Shown: one piece after another, positions 1 through 7,438 of the stretch
How the letters are laid out: every line of letters starts with the position of its first letter
How positions within the stretch are numbered: the first letter of the stretch is position 1
Assembly: GCA_902803195.1 (NCBI GenBank)
Contig: CADCOX010000009.1
Span: forward strand, 1 to 9,657
Origin: an uncultured Bacteroidales bacterium
GTDB taxonomy: Bacteria > Bacteroidota > Bacteroidia > Bacteroidales > Bacteroidaceae
Reading direction: 5' to 3'
Length of the DNA: 9,657 nt
The notes under the pieces: model-generated
Told to the model about the DNA's origin: nothing
The model's database searches: none
The model's input: only the letters and a program-made list of their open reading frames with translations
Position numbers and translations under genes: made by a program

Positions 1-1
1 A

Positions 2-1399
2 AAGCCCCAACAGGGCTATGACAGCAAGGCCACCATGGGCAAGGATTTCAACGAGAACAACTACTTCGCCGAGGATGGCTCGCTGAACGTGGATGCTTAC
101 CTCAACTCCTATCTTGGAGAACTCGAGAACGACATCATCGACGACAGTCTCGCTGTGCAGAGGATTCGTAGTAATATGGATCTGAAGGACTTCTCGGAAT
201 GCCTGTACGAGAAGATTTTCCCCACTCCTACACACGATAGTTTCCAGAAGTATTTCGATGCAGTGAAAGGCAATGTCTATGGTCCGATGATTCGTCATCA
301 GTTGCTTAACGTTGAATGGAAAGATACTCCCTCCCAGTACACCATTGACGCCGATTTGGTTCAAGGCCAACATTGGATGAAAGATCCGTATTTAGCATTG
401 GGCTACTGGAGCAAATGGGCCATGATTGGCGGTTATCCTCCCGTCGGATTCAGCGACTTCCCAGGACTCCAGATCACTCTGGGTATGACAGACTACCGCA
501 CCAATCATAGTCCTACCTATACAGATGGCGGTCATCTCTTGAGCTATCCCAATGGTTATGTCCTTAATCAGGTGCGTAACTACTTCATGCCTAATCAGTA
601 CACTTCTGAAGGTAAAGATAATGACCACCGCTATGGCGACAGCGGTAAGACTGAAGGCAATACCAACTTCATGACCATTAATGATGCCCACTACACCATC
701 CAGAACATGCTTTATGCCGATTGTCGTCTGGCAGCCGCTGTTCGTAATGCTGTCTACGACCTCTCCGAGAAAGCACGTTTAGGTGGTTATGTGAAGATTG
801 ATAATGTATATAGTAATATTCATAAACCATACGGCAATACACTCATTGAGATAAACGACCAGTTCAGTAAATACATTCCCGGTCAGTACAAACAGATAAC
901 GATCAACAATAAGGCTTCGTTCTTGGGATTGAATGTGGCCATTATGATCTACGCTGATTATACGATCGAAAATCGTATTAAGAGCGGTTTCCCGTTCACC
1001 GGTTCTACAAACAATAAATTGCTTAAGGGAGCCGTTGAGGAAGGATCTGTGATAGGTCGCAAAGATCCCAATGGAGGATGGGATGTTGTCATTAGCCAAA
1101 GGCCTGAGATTAGTTGGCGCCTTAACACCGACATCGCCCATCAAGTCGTAATGGATAATAACTTATATATCAATGAGTTCAAACGCACTACAGCCAAGTC
1201 GTTGACTGAGCGCATCAGTACACTGAAGTTCCAATCGTATCGCCTAAATGCTTTCCACACCAAGATTAACAGTGCGACTAAAGAAACGGCCTACGATGTT
1301 CTCAACAATACTTACATCAAAGCTGACATCACCCCCCAAGACTTTAAGTTTAATGTCGAGGACTACGATGACTTTGATTATCATTTAAATCTACAATAA
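2..1399 (+). CDS. C-terminal part of a large unrecognised protein (5' truncated by window)
   Basis: The frame is open from the first bases: eleven sense codons precede the first visible ATG at 35, nothing there looks like a promoter or a signal peptide, and the reading (KPQQGYDSKAT before the Met) looks like ordinary coding sequence. I therefore read this as the last 465 codons of a longer gene that begins left of the window. I do not recognise the family. The visible part is soluble-looking, rich in Tyr, Asn and Asp, with only two Cys and no membrane segment. It alternates short aromatic strand-like stretches with Gly/Pro/Asn turns (for example around YPPVGFSDFPGLQITLG) and ends in an acidic tail (VEDYDDFDYHLNLQ). 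There is no type IX secretion C-terminal domain. Its stop codon overlaps the next start (TAATG), so it is translationally coupled to the fibronectin-III gene. By context it is probably the large member of an exported assembly; that is inference. Confidence 0.8.
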   Translation, partial: KPQQGYDSKATMGKDFNENNYFAEDGSLNVDAYLNSYLGELENDIIDDSLAVQRIRSNMDLKDFSECLYEKIFPTPTHDSFQKYFDAVKGNVYGPMIRHQLLNVEWKDTPSQYTIDADLVQGQHWMKDPYLALGYWSKWAMIGGYPPVGFSDFPGLQITLGMTDYRTNHSPTYTDGGHLLSYPNGYVLNQVRNYFMPNQYTSEGKDNDHRYGDSGKTEGNTNFMTINDAHYTIQNMLYADCRLAAAVRNAVYDLSEKARLGGYVKIDNVYSNIHKPYGNTLIEINDQFSKYIPGQYKQITINNKASFLGLNVAIMIYADYTIENRIKSGFPFTGSTNNKLLKGAVEEGSVIGRKDPNGGWDVVISQRPEISWRLNTDIAHQVVMDNNLYINEFKRTTAKSLTERISTLKFQSYRLNAFHTKINSATKETAYDVLNNTYIKADITPQDFKFNVEDYDDFDYHLNLQ

Positions 1400-3567
1400 T
1401 GAAAAGGACCCTCTCTATATTCTACTTGGCTCTTGGAGCCTTCTTCCCTCTGGCCCTGAAGGCTCAGACTGCTGTCGATTTGCCTGACACTTTAAAGCAT
1501 ACCAATGAAGTCCCTGATCGGCATTGGTTCTCCCTGAAGGTGCTGGCGCGTGCTTACGGCGATAGCGTTGTCGTCCGATGGGCACCTGATGAGTATGTGT
1601 CATGGAAGTTCCTCAATGCTTATGGCTATGAGGTGATTCGCGTCAGAACTGATGAAGACCATCGCATCGATACGTTGGCCACAGGCATCCATCCCATCAA
1701 ACGCAAGGAGTTCGAGGAACGCTTCAGTCCCACAGACTCTTTGGCAGGAGCGGCCGTTCAATTTATCTTCGGCAGAGGGATGAGAATGAACGAGACTGAA
1801 GCAGAGCCTGGGTCGCCGGGGGCTATCATTGAACTGAAAGAGCAGCAGGAGACTATCTATGGACTGGGCATGCTTGTTGCCGAGTTACGCCCCGACTTGG
1901 CTCAAGCCATGGGTCTGATGTATGTGGACCGTACTGCCCAACGCGGAGCTAAATACGACTATATTGTCCGACCTCTTATTCCCGACTCCGTGCTTCCGGT
2001 TCATGATGGCGTAGTATTTGGCATTCAGAACACCGCGTTTGTACCTGAGAGCTATTCGACACAGCTCATCGATTCCATTCGTCCACCGAAGGCAGTAGAA
2101 CTCTTCTGGCCCTTCGACAAGTATACCGTCTTCGATATCGAGCGTCGCGACAACGAGCAGGGCGAATGGCACGTGCTCAACGAACGGCCCTACTTGCCCT
2201 CGCAGATCAACGAGGCCCAGTATGGCGACTTCAACCGTTATCTCGACGAGGACTTGGATGTGGGCATATACGAGTACCGTATTCGAGCCTATGATGCTTT
2301 CGGACAGAAGACCTCCCCGTCGGCTGTACGCCGCGTTGATCTGACGGATCTTGTGCCACCGTCCATTCCCGTGCTTACGTTAATTGAGATAGAGCGTCCC
2401 GACTCGGCTGTCTTTGCACGACTGCATTGGCGTAAGGATTCACTCGAAGCGGACTTGGCTGGTTATGTGCCGATGTACTACAATGAGAATCTGTCATTGA
2501 ACACGTGGATTCCGCTAACCAATCAAATGCTTGCGCCTACCGACACGACGTGTGTTGTCAACGTGACGGGCTTGCAGACCGGGCATCTCGTTATCGCAGC
2601 TTACGACAAGAGTGGCAACAAGGCAACCTCTGTTCCTATGCTCATCCGCATCTCTGACGTCGAGCCGCCTGCCACGCCTACCAACCTGCGGGCATTGCCG
2701 TCGCCTACAGGACGTGTCACGCTGCGTTGGGCTCCGTCGCCCGACAAGGATGTGAGAGAGTATTCCATCTGGAAAGCCAACTCTTTGGACCACGTCTTTG
2801 GGCGCATCTCACCCCGAGACCTGAGCGACTCCATCTTCGTCGACACCATCTCAGTTCGAGCCAATCAGAAGTTTGTCTACTATAAAGTGATGGCAACGGA
2901 CTTCAGCGGCAACAGTTCCGAACAATCTGAGCCCATAGCTGTTCCGATTCCCGACCTCTCGCAACCTCAGCCCTGCCGTGCCGACAGTATAGCCATGGAT
3001 GATGAATGCATACGCATTTGGTGGGTTGGTTCGGCCGAAGCCAATGTGAAGACCCACCGCGTGCTGCGACGTCTGAAGGATGAAGAGCAATGGACACTCA
3101 TCGCCATCGTCGATGCCGACTCTCTTGGGCCAGATCACCGCTTCCTCATGGTGGACCGTCCACCTTACGTGCAGGACCGCCGCTACTATTATGCTTGTGA
3201 GTCACGTAGCAGGATGGGCGTCTCGAGCGGCCTCAGTCTGCAACAATCGTTCCTGTTCAAGGGACCGCAGATTCTCGATATCGACCTGAAGCTTATTGGC
3301 AACTATGACGGCAAGACGGGCGAGACGCGTCTCACATGGGAGACCGGTGGAGTGCCGACAGATGCCGACTTCTACTATGTCATCTACCGCAAGGGACCTG
3401 GCGATGAGGACTTTAAGTTCATCACATCAGCCAAGCGCGATGAACCCGTATATGCCGACGGACTCCTACGTGCGGGCCAGAAGGCTGACTATTACGTCAA
3501 GATACGTTTCCGTGACGGACGGGCCAGCACGCCCTCCAACACCATCACCATCACGGCTAAGGAATAG
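1399..3567 (+). CDS. Secreted protein made of fibronectin type III-like modules
   Basis: A 722-residue protein. Residues 1-22 are a type I signal peptide (basic MKR, hydrophobic core, LALKA before Gln23). An N-terminal region (about 42-194) carries the phrase KVLARAYGDSVVVRWAP, which I recall from a widespread Bacteroidota family of fibronectin-III proteins found beside very large surface proteins. It is followed by about five further FN3-like sandwiches at roughly 226-315, 318-417, 420-516, 519-617 and 622-720. Recurring marks are the PP.(I/T)P entry, a W or WW in strand B, a Y.I or YRIRAYD strand late in the fold, and D..GN/G.. turns. There is no lipobox, membrane anchor or sorting domain after the signal peptide, so it is periplasmic, secreted, or held by a partner. 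The start at 1399 is fixed by the TAATG overlap and the signal peptide. The likely role is a binding scaffold; no catalytic motif is visible. Confidence 0.88.
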   Translation: MKRTLSIFYLALGAFFPLALKAQTAVDLPDTLKHTNEVPDRHWFSLKVLARAYGDSVVVRWAPDEYVSWKFLNAYGYEVIRVRTDEDHRIDTLATGIHPIKRKEFEERFSPTDSLAGAAVQFIFGRGMRMNETEAEPGSPGAIIELKEQQETIYGLGMLVAELRPDLAQAMGLMYVDRTAQRGAKYDYIVRPLIPDSVLPVHDGVVFGIQNTAFVPESYSTQLIDSIRPPKAVELFWPFDKYTVFDIERRDNEQGEWHVLNERPYLPSQINEAQYGDFNRYLDEDLDVGIYEYRIRAYDAFGQKTSPSAVRRVDLTDLVPPSIPVLTLIEIERPDSAVFARLHWRKDSLEADLAGYVPMYYNENLSLNTWIPLTNQMLAPTDTTCVVNVTGLQTGHLVIAAYDKSGNKATSVPMLIRISDVEPPATPTNLRALPSPTGRVTLRWAPSPDKDVREYSIWKANSLDHVFGRISPRDLSDSIFVDTISVRANQKFVYYKVMATDFSGNSSEQSEPIAVPIPDLSQPQPCRADSIAMDDECIRIWWVGSAEANVKTHRVLRRLKDEEQWTLIAIVDADSLGPDHRFLMVDRPPYVQDRRYYYACESRSRMGVSSGLSLQQSFLFKGPQILDIDLKLIGNYDGKTGETRLTWETGGVPTDADFYYVIYRKGPGDEDFKFITSAKRDEPVYADGLLRAGQKADYYVKIRFRDGRASTPSNTITITAKE

Positions 3568-3574
3568 CGTGAAA

Positions 3575-3636
3575 GCGAGTGAACTCTCGAGTTGGCTCGC
3601 CTCTGGGTTTGACCGACGTGAACGGACGGCTCAACC
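3575..3636 (+). other. Two imperfect intercistronic hairpins
   Basis: Eight bases after the stop of the FN3 gene, GCGAG (3575-3579) pairs with CTCGC (3596-3600), and inside it AACT pairs with AGTT around a CTCG tetraloop. A weaker second stem follows: GGTT at 3606-3609 with AACC at 3633-3636, and CCG at 3613-3615 with CGG at 3627-3629. Neither is followed by a T tract, so I do not call a terminator. They could protect or process the mRNA between two cistrons, or be chance. The 136-nt gap holds no other recognisable site. Confidence 0.3.
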
Positions 3637-3703
3637 AAGAGTCAGAAGCTTGATTCTTCGAGAACGCAATGATTACAAAATAAACGATAAAGGCTCAACA
3701 TAT

Positions 3704-4450
3704 ATGCGCAAACATCTATCATTATTCATTGTCCATTGCTCACTCATCATCGCCTTGATGAGTGGGCTGACCTCCTGCGCCGAACTTTTCGACATGGAAG
3801 AGGCTATCGTCCCGACGACAATGACGTTGGAACGCCACGATGTGACACTTATGGTGGGCGACTCATGCGTCATACATCCGGTCTTCACGCCCGATTCGCT
3901 GAGCAACAATAGCATCTTCTGGTTCTCTATGGACAATCAAGTCGCCGACTTCGTCACGGCCGATACGCTGGTCGCCTTGGGTACAGGCGTAACTGATGCC
4001 GTAGCCATTTCCGTGACCGACTACACGCAAGTCGACACCTGTGCCGTGCGTGTCATCGACCGATGGGAACTGACCTCAGATTCATATCCTTACGAGACGG
4101 TCATCTACGCACGGGCTACTGTCCAAGGACAACCCATCACCCCCGATATGACCATCGCTGCTTTCTATGGCGAAGAATGCCGTGGTATAGGACAAGTACA
4201 TCAATCTCACGGTATTACCTACTTAGTCCTCCGTGTTGGCTCTGAGATTCGTTACGATGATAGCGATGAGGATTGGATAGACTATGGCGATGATGAAGAA
4301 GCTTCGAGTCCATCGGAGCTCTATCGCGAGCGCATCATCTTCCGTTGCTACGACCGTCGCAACCACATCCTGCTCACTAGCCCCGTACGTGTCGTGTTCG
4401 ACGGTGAGGCCCATGGCACTCTATCCGATCTCTTCGACCTCAAGTTCTGA
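3704..4450 (+). CDS. Lipoprotein with Ig-like (BIG2-type) N-terminal half
   Basis: A 248-residue protein. The frame is open back to 3296, but that stretch overlaps the FN3 gene and reads as low-quality Arg/Ser-rich shadow. The ATG at 3704 begins a clear lipoprotein signal (MRKHLSLF, hydrophobic core, then LTSC with the lipidated Cys at residue 25), so I choose it. An acidic spacer follows, then a BIG2-like domain at about 37-110 (TLERHDVTLMVGDSCVIHPVFTPD, N.IFWFS, VALGTGVTDAVAISVTD). The C-terminal half (about 112-248) resembles a beta domain I recall from many Bacteroidota secreted proteins: a W near its start, YPYETVIYA, then AAFYGEECRGIGQ, YLVLRV and IIFRCYD. An acidic loop (DDSDEDWIDYGDDEE) interrupts it. 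It is probably anchored in the outer membrane and may face outward. Position in the run suggests a partner of the FN3 protein and the 834-residue lipoprotein. Function is unknown. Confidence 0.85.
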   Translation: MRKHLSLFIVHCSLIIALMSGLTSCAELFDMEEAIVPTTMTLERHDVTLMVGDSCVIHPVFTPDSLSNNSIFWFSMDNQVADFVTADTLVALGTGVTDAVAISVTDYTQVDTCAVRVIDRWELTSDSYPYETVIYARATVQGQPITPDMTIAAFYGEECRGIGQVHQSHGITYLVLRVGSEIRYDDSDEDWIDYGDDEEASSPSELYRERIIFRCYDRRNHILLTSPVRVVFDGEAHGTLSDLFDLKF

Positions 4451-4524
4451 TTCCCCTCACCCTTCAAACTGGCATTTAGCACTATCCGATTTCCCTCCTG
4501 CAAAACTCCATAATTGACGTTATC

Positions 4525-7029
4525 ATGAAACGACTTCAACCATTTTATTATCTCCCTCTGCTACTCACTTTGTTCAGCTGCACCCTCTCGCTGGACGAAT
4601 ACACTATACCCGAGGAAGAACAGGGATTTGACGAGCCTGTTACATTGGAGAGCAATGAAGGAACTGTTACCTATCAGTTCAATGAGGGCGTCATTTACGT
4701 CACCGATAACTTGCAGGACTATCTCGAGCGCGTTGAGGCTGACACCATCCTCTATTTCAGCCCCGACTTGCCCAAGAAGTACCGCCCCGAGGTCGGGTCT
4801 ATGCTTGCTGCCGGCATCTCGCACAAACTGCATTATGGACTGAACCACCGCGTTATCGCTGTTGAAAAGCAGGGCGGGCTGCTTAGGGTTGAATGTACCA
4901 AGGCATCCATTGATGATGTATATAAGGAACTCGACTACGATATCGACATGCTCGTAACAACGCCCGATATTGTTGGCGCTGATAGTGCTACTTTAGCCAG
5001 CATGGGTTTCGAAGTGTATGACTCCGTATACTTTGATTGGCGGACTTATGATGCCCGAAAAAAAGCAAAGGAAGCCCGCAAGACCCGAGCCGATGATGAT
5101 GAACCTGATGGCGATGGAGACAAGGTATCAACAGACAAATGGCTTGACTTTTATTTTGACACGCGCGATATTGATGGACTCATCACAGGTATAGGACAGT
5201 CTGCCACCTTCATCAAAAGCTATATATGGGCTATTAAGGATCAGTTGGCTCGTGAGGGCAAAGATTCAAGGTTTAGTGGTGAATTTTATGTCGGTGCAAA
5301 TGTGCAATGCACAAACTATACTCGAGCCCATGCCAAGCGTGACAAATCAAGGAAAGAGGAAGAGCAATGGACTGACACTTGGTCTGATTGGAAATTAGCT
5401 GTTGAAGCTGGCTACGAGTATTCCAAGAAGGCAGACCGCAGCAAACTCACACGCGATGCCATTGCCAAGCGAGAGAAAGAGTGGACATACAATCTTGTTG
5501 GAGCTCTATCTGAAATCAATGAAGACAAAAGCGGCTTTCTCGGCCCGCAAGATTTAGCGAAGAATGCTTCGAAACGATCATTTGGAACAGCTGAATTTCG
5601 ATTACCATTCATGATTGGGCCTGTGCCCTGTGCTTTTATCCTTACCGCAAGTCTGACGCCCGAAATCACCATCGGTGGAAGCGTCAATGCTTCGGTTGGA
5701 TACACTACGGCTAAGGTAAGGACGGGCTATATTGCGAAAGATGGTAAATCAACAAATATCAGAGATGAAATCATTGAAAAAGGAAAATTCCATTTCGACT
5801 CCTTTGGCATAAAAGGAAAAATAAAAGTTGGAGCATCTGCACGTGCTGCTGCGGGAATCGAAATAGCTGGAACCTTCGGCTGCACCGTAGGAGCCAATAT
5901 TGATGCATTCCTCGAAGGTGAAGGAAATGTGAACATCGTTGATAATACAGGCGATGAAACACAATTCATGAAAACTGATGGAAAACTTCGGTTCTATACT
6001 GATTTCTATGGCGATATTCAGCTGCATGTTGCACCACTGGGTGTACACCTTTGGGACAAACAGGTTGCTACTTTCCTGACCAAGAACCTCATCAACTATA
6101 GTACTAAATTTGAGCCTGTCATATACTTTGCAAGTGGTAAATGCTTTACATCGGATGGTGGCTACTTTGCTCAAACTTATTATAAGTTAAAAGACCTTCA
6201 AGGTGTCAATGCCTTACTCAGTTGGAAAACATACTACCCAGGAATGCGTATGTACTTAGGACCTGTCAAAGAGAAAAGATGGCACTACATGAAGCTTGTT
6301 GACACGAATGAGAACGAGCTTGGCCGAGGAACTCCTGTCAAAGCCGATCAAACCTATTATTTCAAGTCCGTAGGTCTTTATGATAGCGATGACATCTTAG
6401 AAGTTCATTTTGTACCCGTCCTTTGCTCCTACGCCGATGCAGGCTACATTGATAGCGAAATTATCTGCGAGGAAGATGTAGCATGTGAAATAGGCGATCC
6501 TAAGCTTTTCACAAAACAGACCATTCAGACATACGGAGCCCCCCTCAATGAGTTCGACTTCACATATCTCGATGACAACAATGGATACATAGATACAAAA
6601 GATGGAGCTTCTGGGCCTTCATCTGTTGATCCATCGACGCTAAGAGAATACAAGTTTATTACAAAAGTCGAAGTCAGAAATGGGGCGCGCTTATCCAAAT
6701 GGGGTGTAAAAGTAAAAATCTATTCTCCTGATGGTAAGCAGTTGCTATCCAAGAGGGTGCCCGTCAATAAACTGAAAACGGGCGTTTACACTCTCGTCTT
6801 TCATTTCGCCACCAATTGGGCGCTTAAGTCTTCCAACGAGACCATGTACTACAAGGTTACGCCCTATGGAACTGACATCAATGGTGGGCGTAATTTTGAA
6901 GCCACTGATGGACCTTCAGTAGCGGAGCACATGATCTTATACGATGTACAGCCTGACCTTACACCTGTTAAGCCAAAGAAAGGAGAAAGTGAATGGGGCG
7001 AAATCCAGCCCGTGGTAGAACTCAACTAA
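4525..7029 (+). CDS. Large lipoprotein with beta-rich middle, function unknown
   Basis: An 834-residue protein with a lipoprotein signal: MKR, a hydrophobic core and LFSC, Cys at residue 19. Residues about 40-145 form a small domain (EGTVTYQF...IYVTDN...ILYFSPDL..., then LLRVECTKASIDDVYKELD). It resembles a module I recall in uncharacterised secreted proteins, where a phrase like GFLRKV is followed by VVETEPATLEDA. A Lys/Arg then Asp-rich linker lies at 177-200. Residues about 355-510 are alternating strand-like stretches rich in Gly, Ala and Val (GGSVNASVGYTTAKVRTGY; KGKIKVGASARAAAGIEIAGTFG), plausible for an amphipathic beta sheet or lipid-contacting surface. The C-terminal part (about 665-834) looks like a further beta-sandwich. 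The 74-nt gap upstream has no visible promoter. From about 5100 to 6700 the DNA is noticeably richer in A and T than at the two ends, hinting at a mosaic gene. It is the last gene of the run. No enzymatic motif is seen. Confidence 0.87.
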   Translation: MKRLQPFYYLPLLLTLFSCTLSLDEYTIPEEEQGFDEPVTLESNEGTVTYQFNEGVIYVTDNLQDYLERVEADTILYFSPDLPKKYRPEVGSMLAAGISHKLHYGLNHRVIAVEKQGGLLRVECTKASIDDVYKELDYDIDMLVTTPDIVGADSATLASMGFEVYDSVYFDWRTYDARKKAKEARKTRADDDEPDGDGDKVSTDKWLDFYFDTRDIDGLITGIGQSATFIKSYIWAIKDQLAREGKDSRFSGEFYVGANVQCTNYTRAHAKRDKSRKEEEQWTDTWSDWKLAVEAGYEYSKKADRSKLTRDAIAKREKEWTYNLVGALSEINEDKSGFLGPQDLAKNASKRSFGTAEFRLPFMIGPVPCAFILTASLTPEITIGGSVNASVGYTTAKVRTGYIAKDGKSTNIRDEIIEKGKFHFDSFGIKGKIKVGASARAAAGIEIAGTFGCTVGANIDAFLEGEGNVNIVDNTGDETQFMKTDGKLRFYTDFYGDIQLHVAPLGVHLWDKQVATFLTKNLINYSTKFEPVIYFASGKCFTSDGGYFAQTYYKLKDLQGVNALLSWKTYYPGMRMYLGPVKEKRWHYMKLVDTNENELGRGTPVKADQTYYFKSVGLYDSDDILEVHFVPVLCSYADAGYIDSEIICEEDVACEIGDPKLFTKQTIQTYGAPLNEFDFTYLDDNNGYIDTKDGASGPSSVDPSTLREYKFITKVEVRNGARLSKWGVKVKIYSPDGKQLLSKRVPVNKLKTGVYTLVFHFATNWALKSSNETMYYKVTPYGTDINGGRNFEATDGPSVAEHMILYDVQPDLTPVKPKKGESEWGEIQPVVELN

Positions 7030-7292
7030 CATTCCGTTGCCGAGGTTTGCACATATAGGAGCCGAGGCCTGCACATATAGGAGCTTCATGCTGAACCTAT
7101 AGTTGCATAGGCTTAAACATATAGACGCTACTGGCTGAGCGAATAAACGATTAAGGTGGATCACCATGGTGGTCCACCTTTTACATATATTCGCATGCGC
7201 CTCCACATATATACGTGTGCACCTCTACATATATACGTGTGAGCTTCTACGTATATATGTGCAAACCTAAGCGTATTTACGCTGCAGACGAT
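7029..7292. repeat. Array of twelve diverged 22-bp tandem units in strict register
   Basis: Units start at 7029, 7051, 7073, 7095, 7117, 7139, 7161, 7183, 7205, 7227, 7249 and 7271, with no slippage. Most begin acatata(g/t), all twelve have G at unit position 11, and most have (c/t)(c/t)t or similar around positions 18-20. The best-preserved copies are 7051 and 7073 on the left (acatatagga) and 7205 and 7227 on the right (acatatatacgtgtg). Units 7139 and 7161 are the most diverged because they hold the palindromic hairpin. A possible thirteenth unit at 7293 is decayed, with a 1-nt deletion. The first unit begins on the last base of the stop codon of the upstream lipoprotein gene. The unit is itself nearly self-complementary, so whether the two halves are direct or inverted copies is not fully decidable by eye. 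It resembles the 22/23-nt minisatellites inside the BrickBuilt MITEs of Porphyromonas gingivalis as I recall them. Confidence 0.85.
7153..7182 (+). terminator. Palindromic hairpin plus T run, likely terminator of the four-gene operon
   Basis: AAGGTGGATCAC (7153-7164) pairs with GTGGTCCACCTT (7169-7180) around a CATG loop: a 12-bp stem with a single G·U wobble, and even the loop is palindromic. On the + strand it runs into TTTT (7179-7182), fitting intrinsic termination of the + strand operon, 124 nt after its last stop. On the - strand only two T follow, so it should work poorly that way. It lies centrally in the 22-bp array, occupying the end of one unit and most of the next without breaking the register. 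Confidence 0.7.
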
Positions 7293-7318
7293 ACGAAGGG
7301 ACGTGCTGGCTCTAGCGG

Positions 7319-7359
7319 CTCATTCGTCAAAGCCGGTTCTTTGGGGAAAGGCGAATGAG
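7319..7359. other. Intergenic hairpin between the two convergent terminators
   Basis: CTCATTCG (7319-7326) and CGAATGAG (7352-7359) form a perfect 8-bp stem. Inside it CAAAG (7328-7332) can pair with CTTTG (7339-7343). No T run follows on the + strand. It lies downstream of both converging transcription units and has no obvious role. The rest of 7293-7380 shows no gene. Confidence 0.45.
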
Positions 7360-7376
7360 GGGCTGTATCGAAGGAG

Positions 7377-7413
7377 AAACAAAAAGAGGGTCATGCCGAA
7401 TGACATAACCCTC
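7377..7413 (-). terminator. Intrinsic terminator of the TPR gene unit
   Basis: Read on the - strand, GAGGGTTATG (7413-7404) pairs with CATGACCCTC (7395-7386): a 10-bp stem with one G·U pair and an 8-nt loop, followed directly by CTTTTTGTTT-type sequence (the A tract at 7381-7385 on the + strand). It begins 25 nt after the stop codon of the TPR protein. This is the textbook rho-independent form. Confidence 0.85.
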
Positions 7414-7438
7414 ATGTGAGATAATGGAATAGTTGAAC

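Noticed and set aside
3296..3703. In-frame 5' extension of the small lipoprotein
   Set aside because: It overlaps the end of the FN3 gene in another frame and is Arg/Ser-rich without domain character; the lipoprotein signal starts at 3704.
4284..4517. + strand ORF of 77 codons after the small lipoprotein
   Set aside because: Mostly inside the lipoprotein gene in another frame, Ser/Thr-rich low-complexity, no signal or promoter.
5749..6174. - strand ORF of 141 codons within the 834-residue lipoprotein gene
   Set aside because: Antisense shadow in the AT-richer middle; the + strand frame continues unbroken with a lipoprotein signal.
7029..7292. CRISPR array
   Set aside because: Units are contiguous 22-mers with no unique spacers, and no cas genes are nearby.
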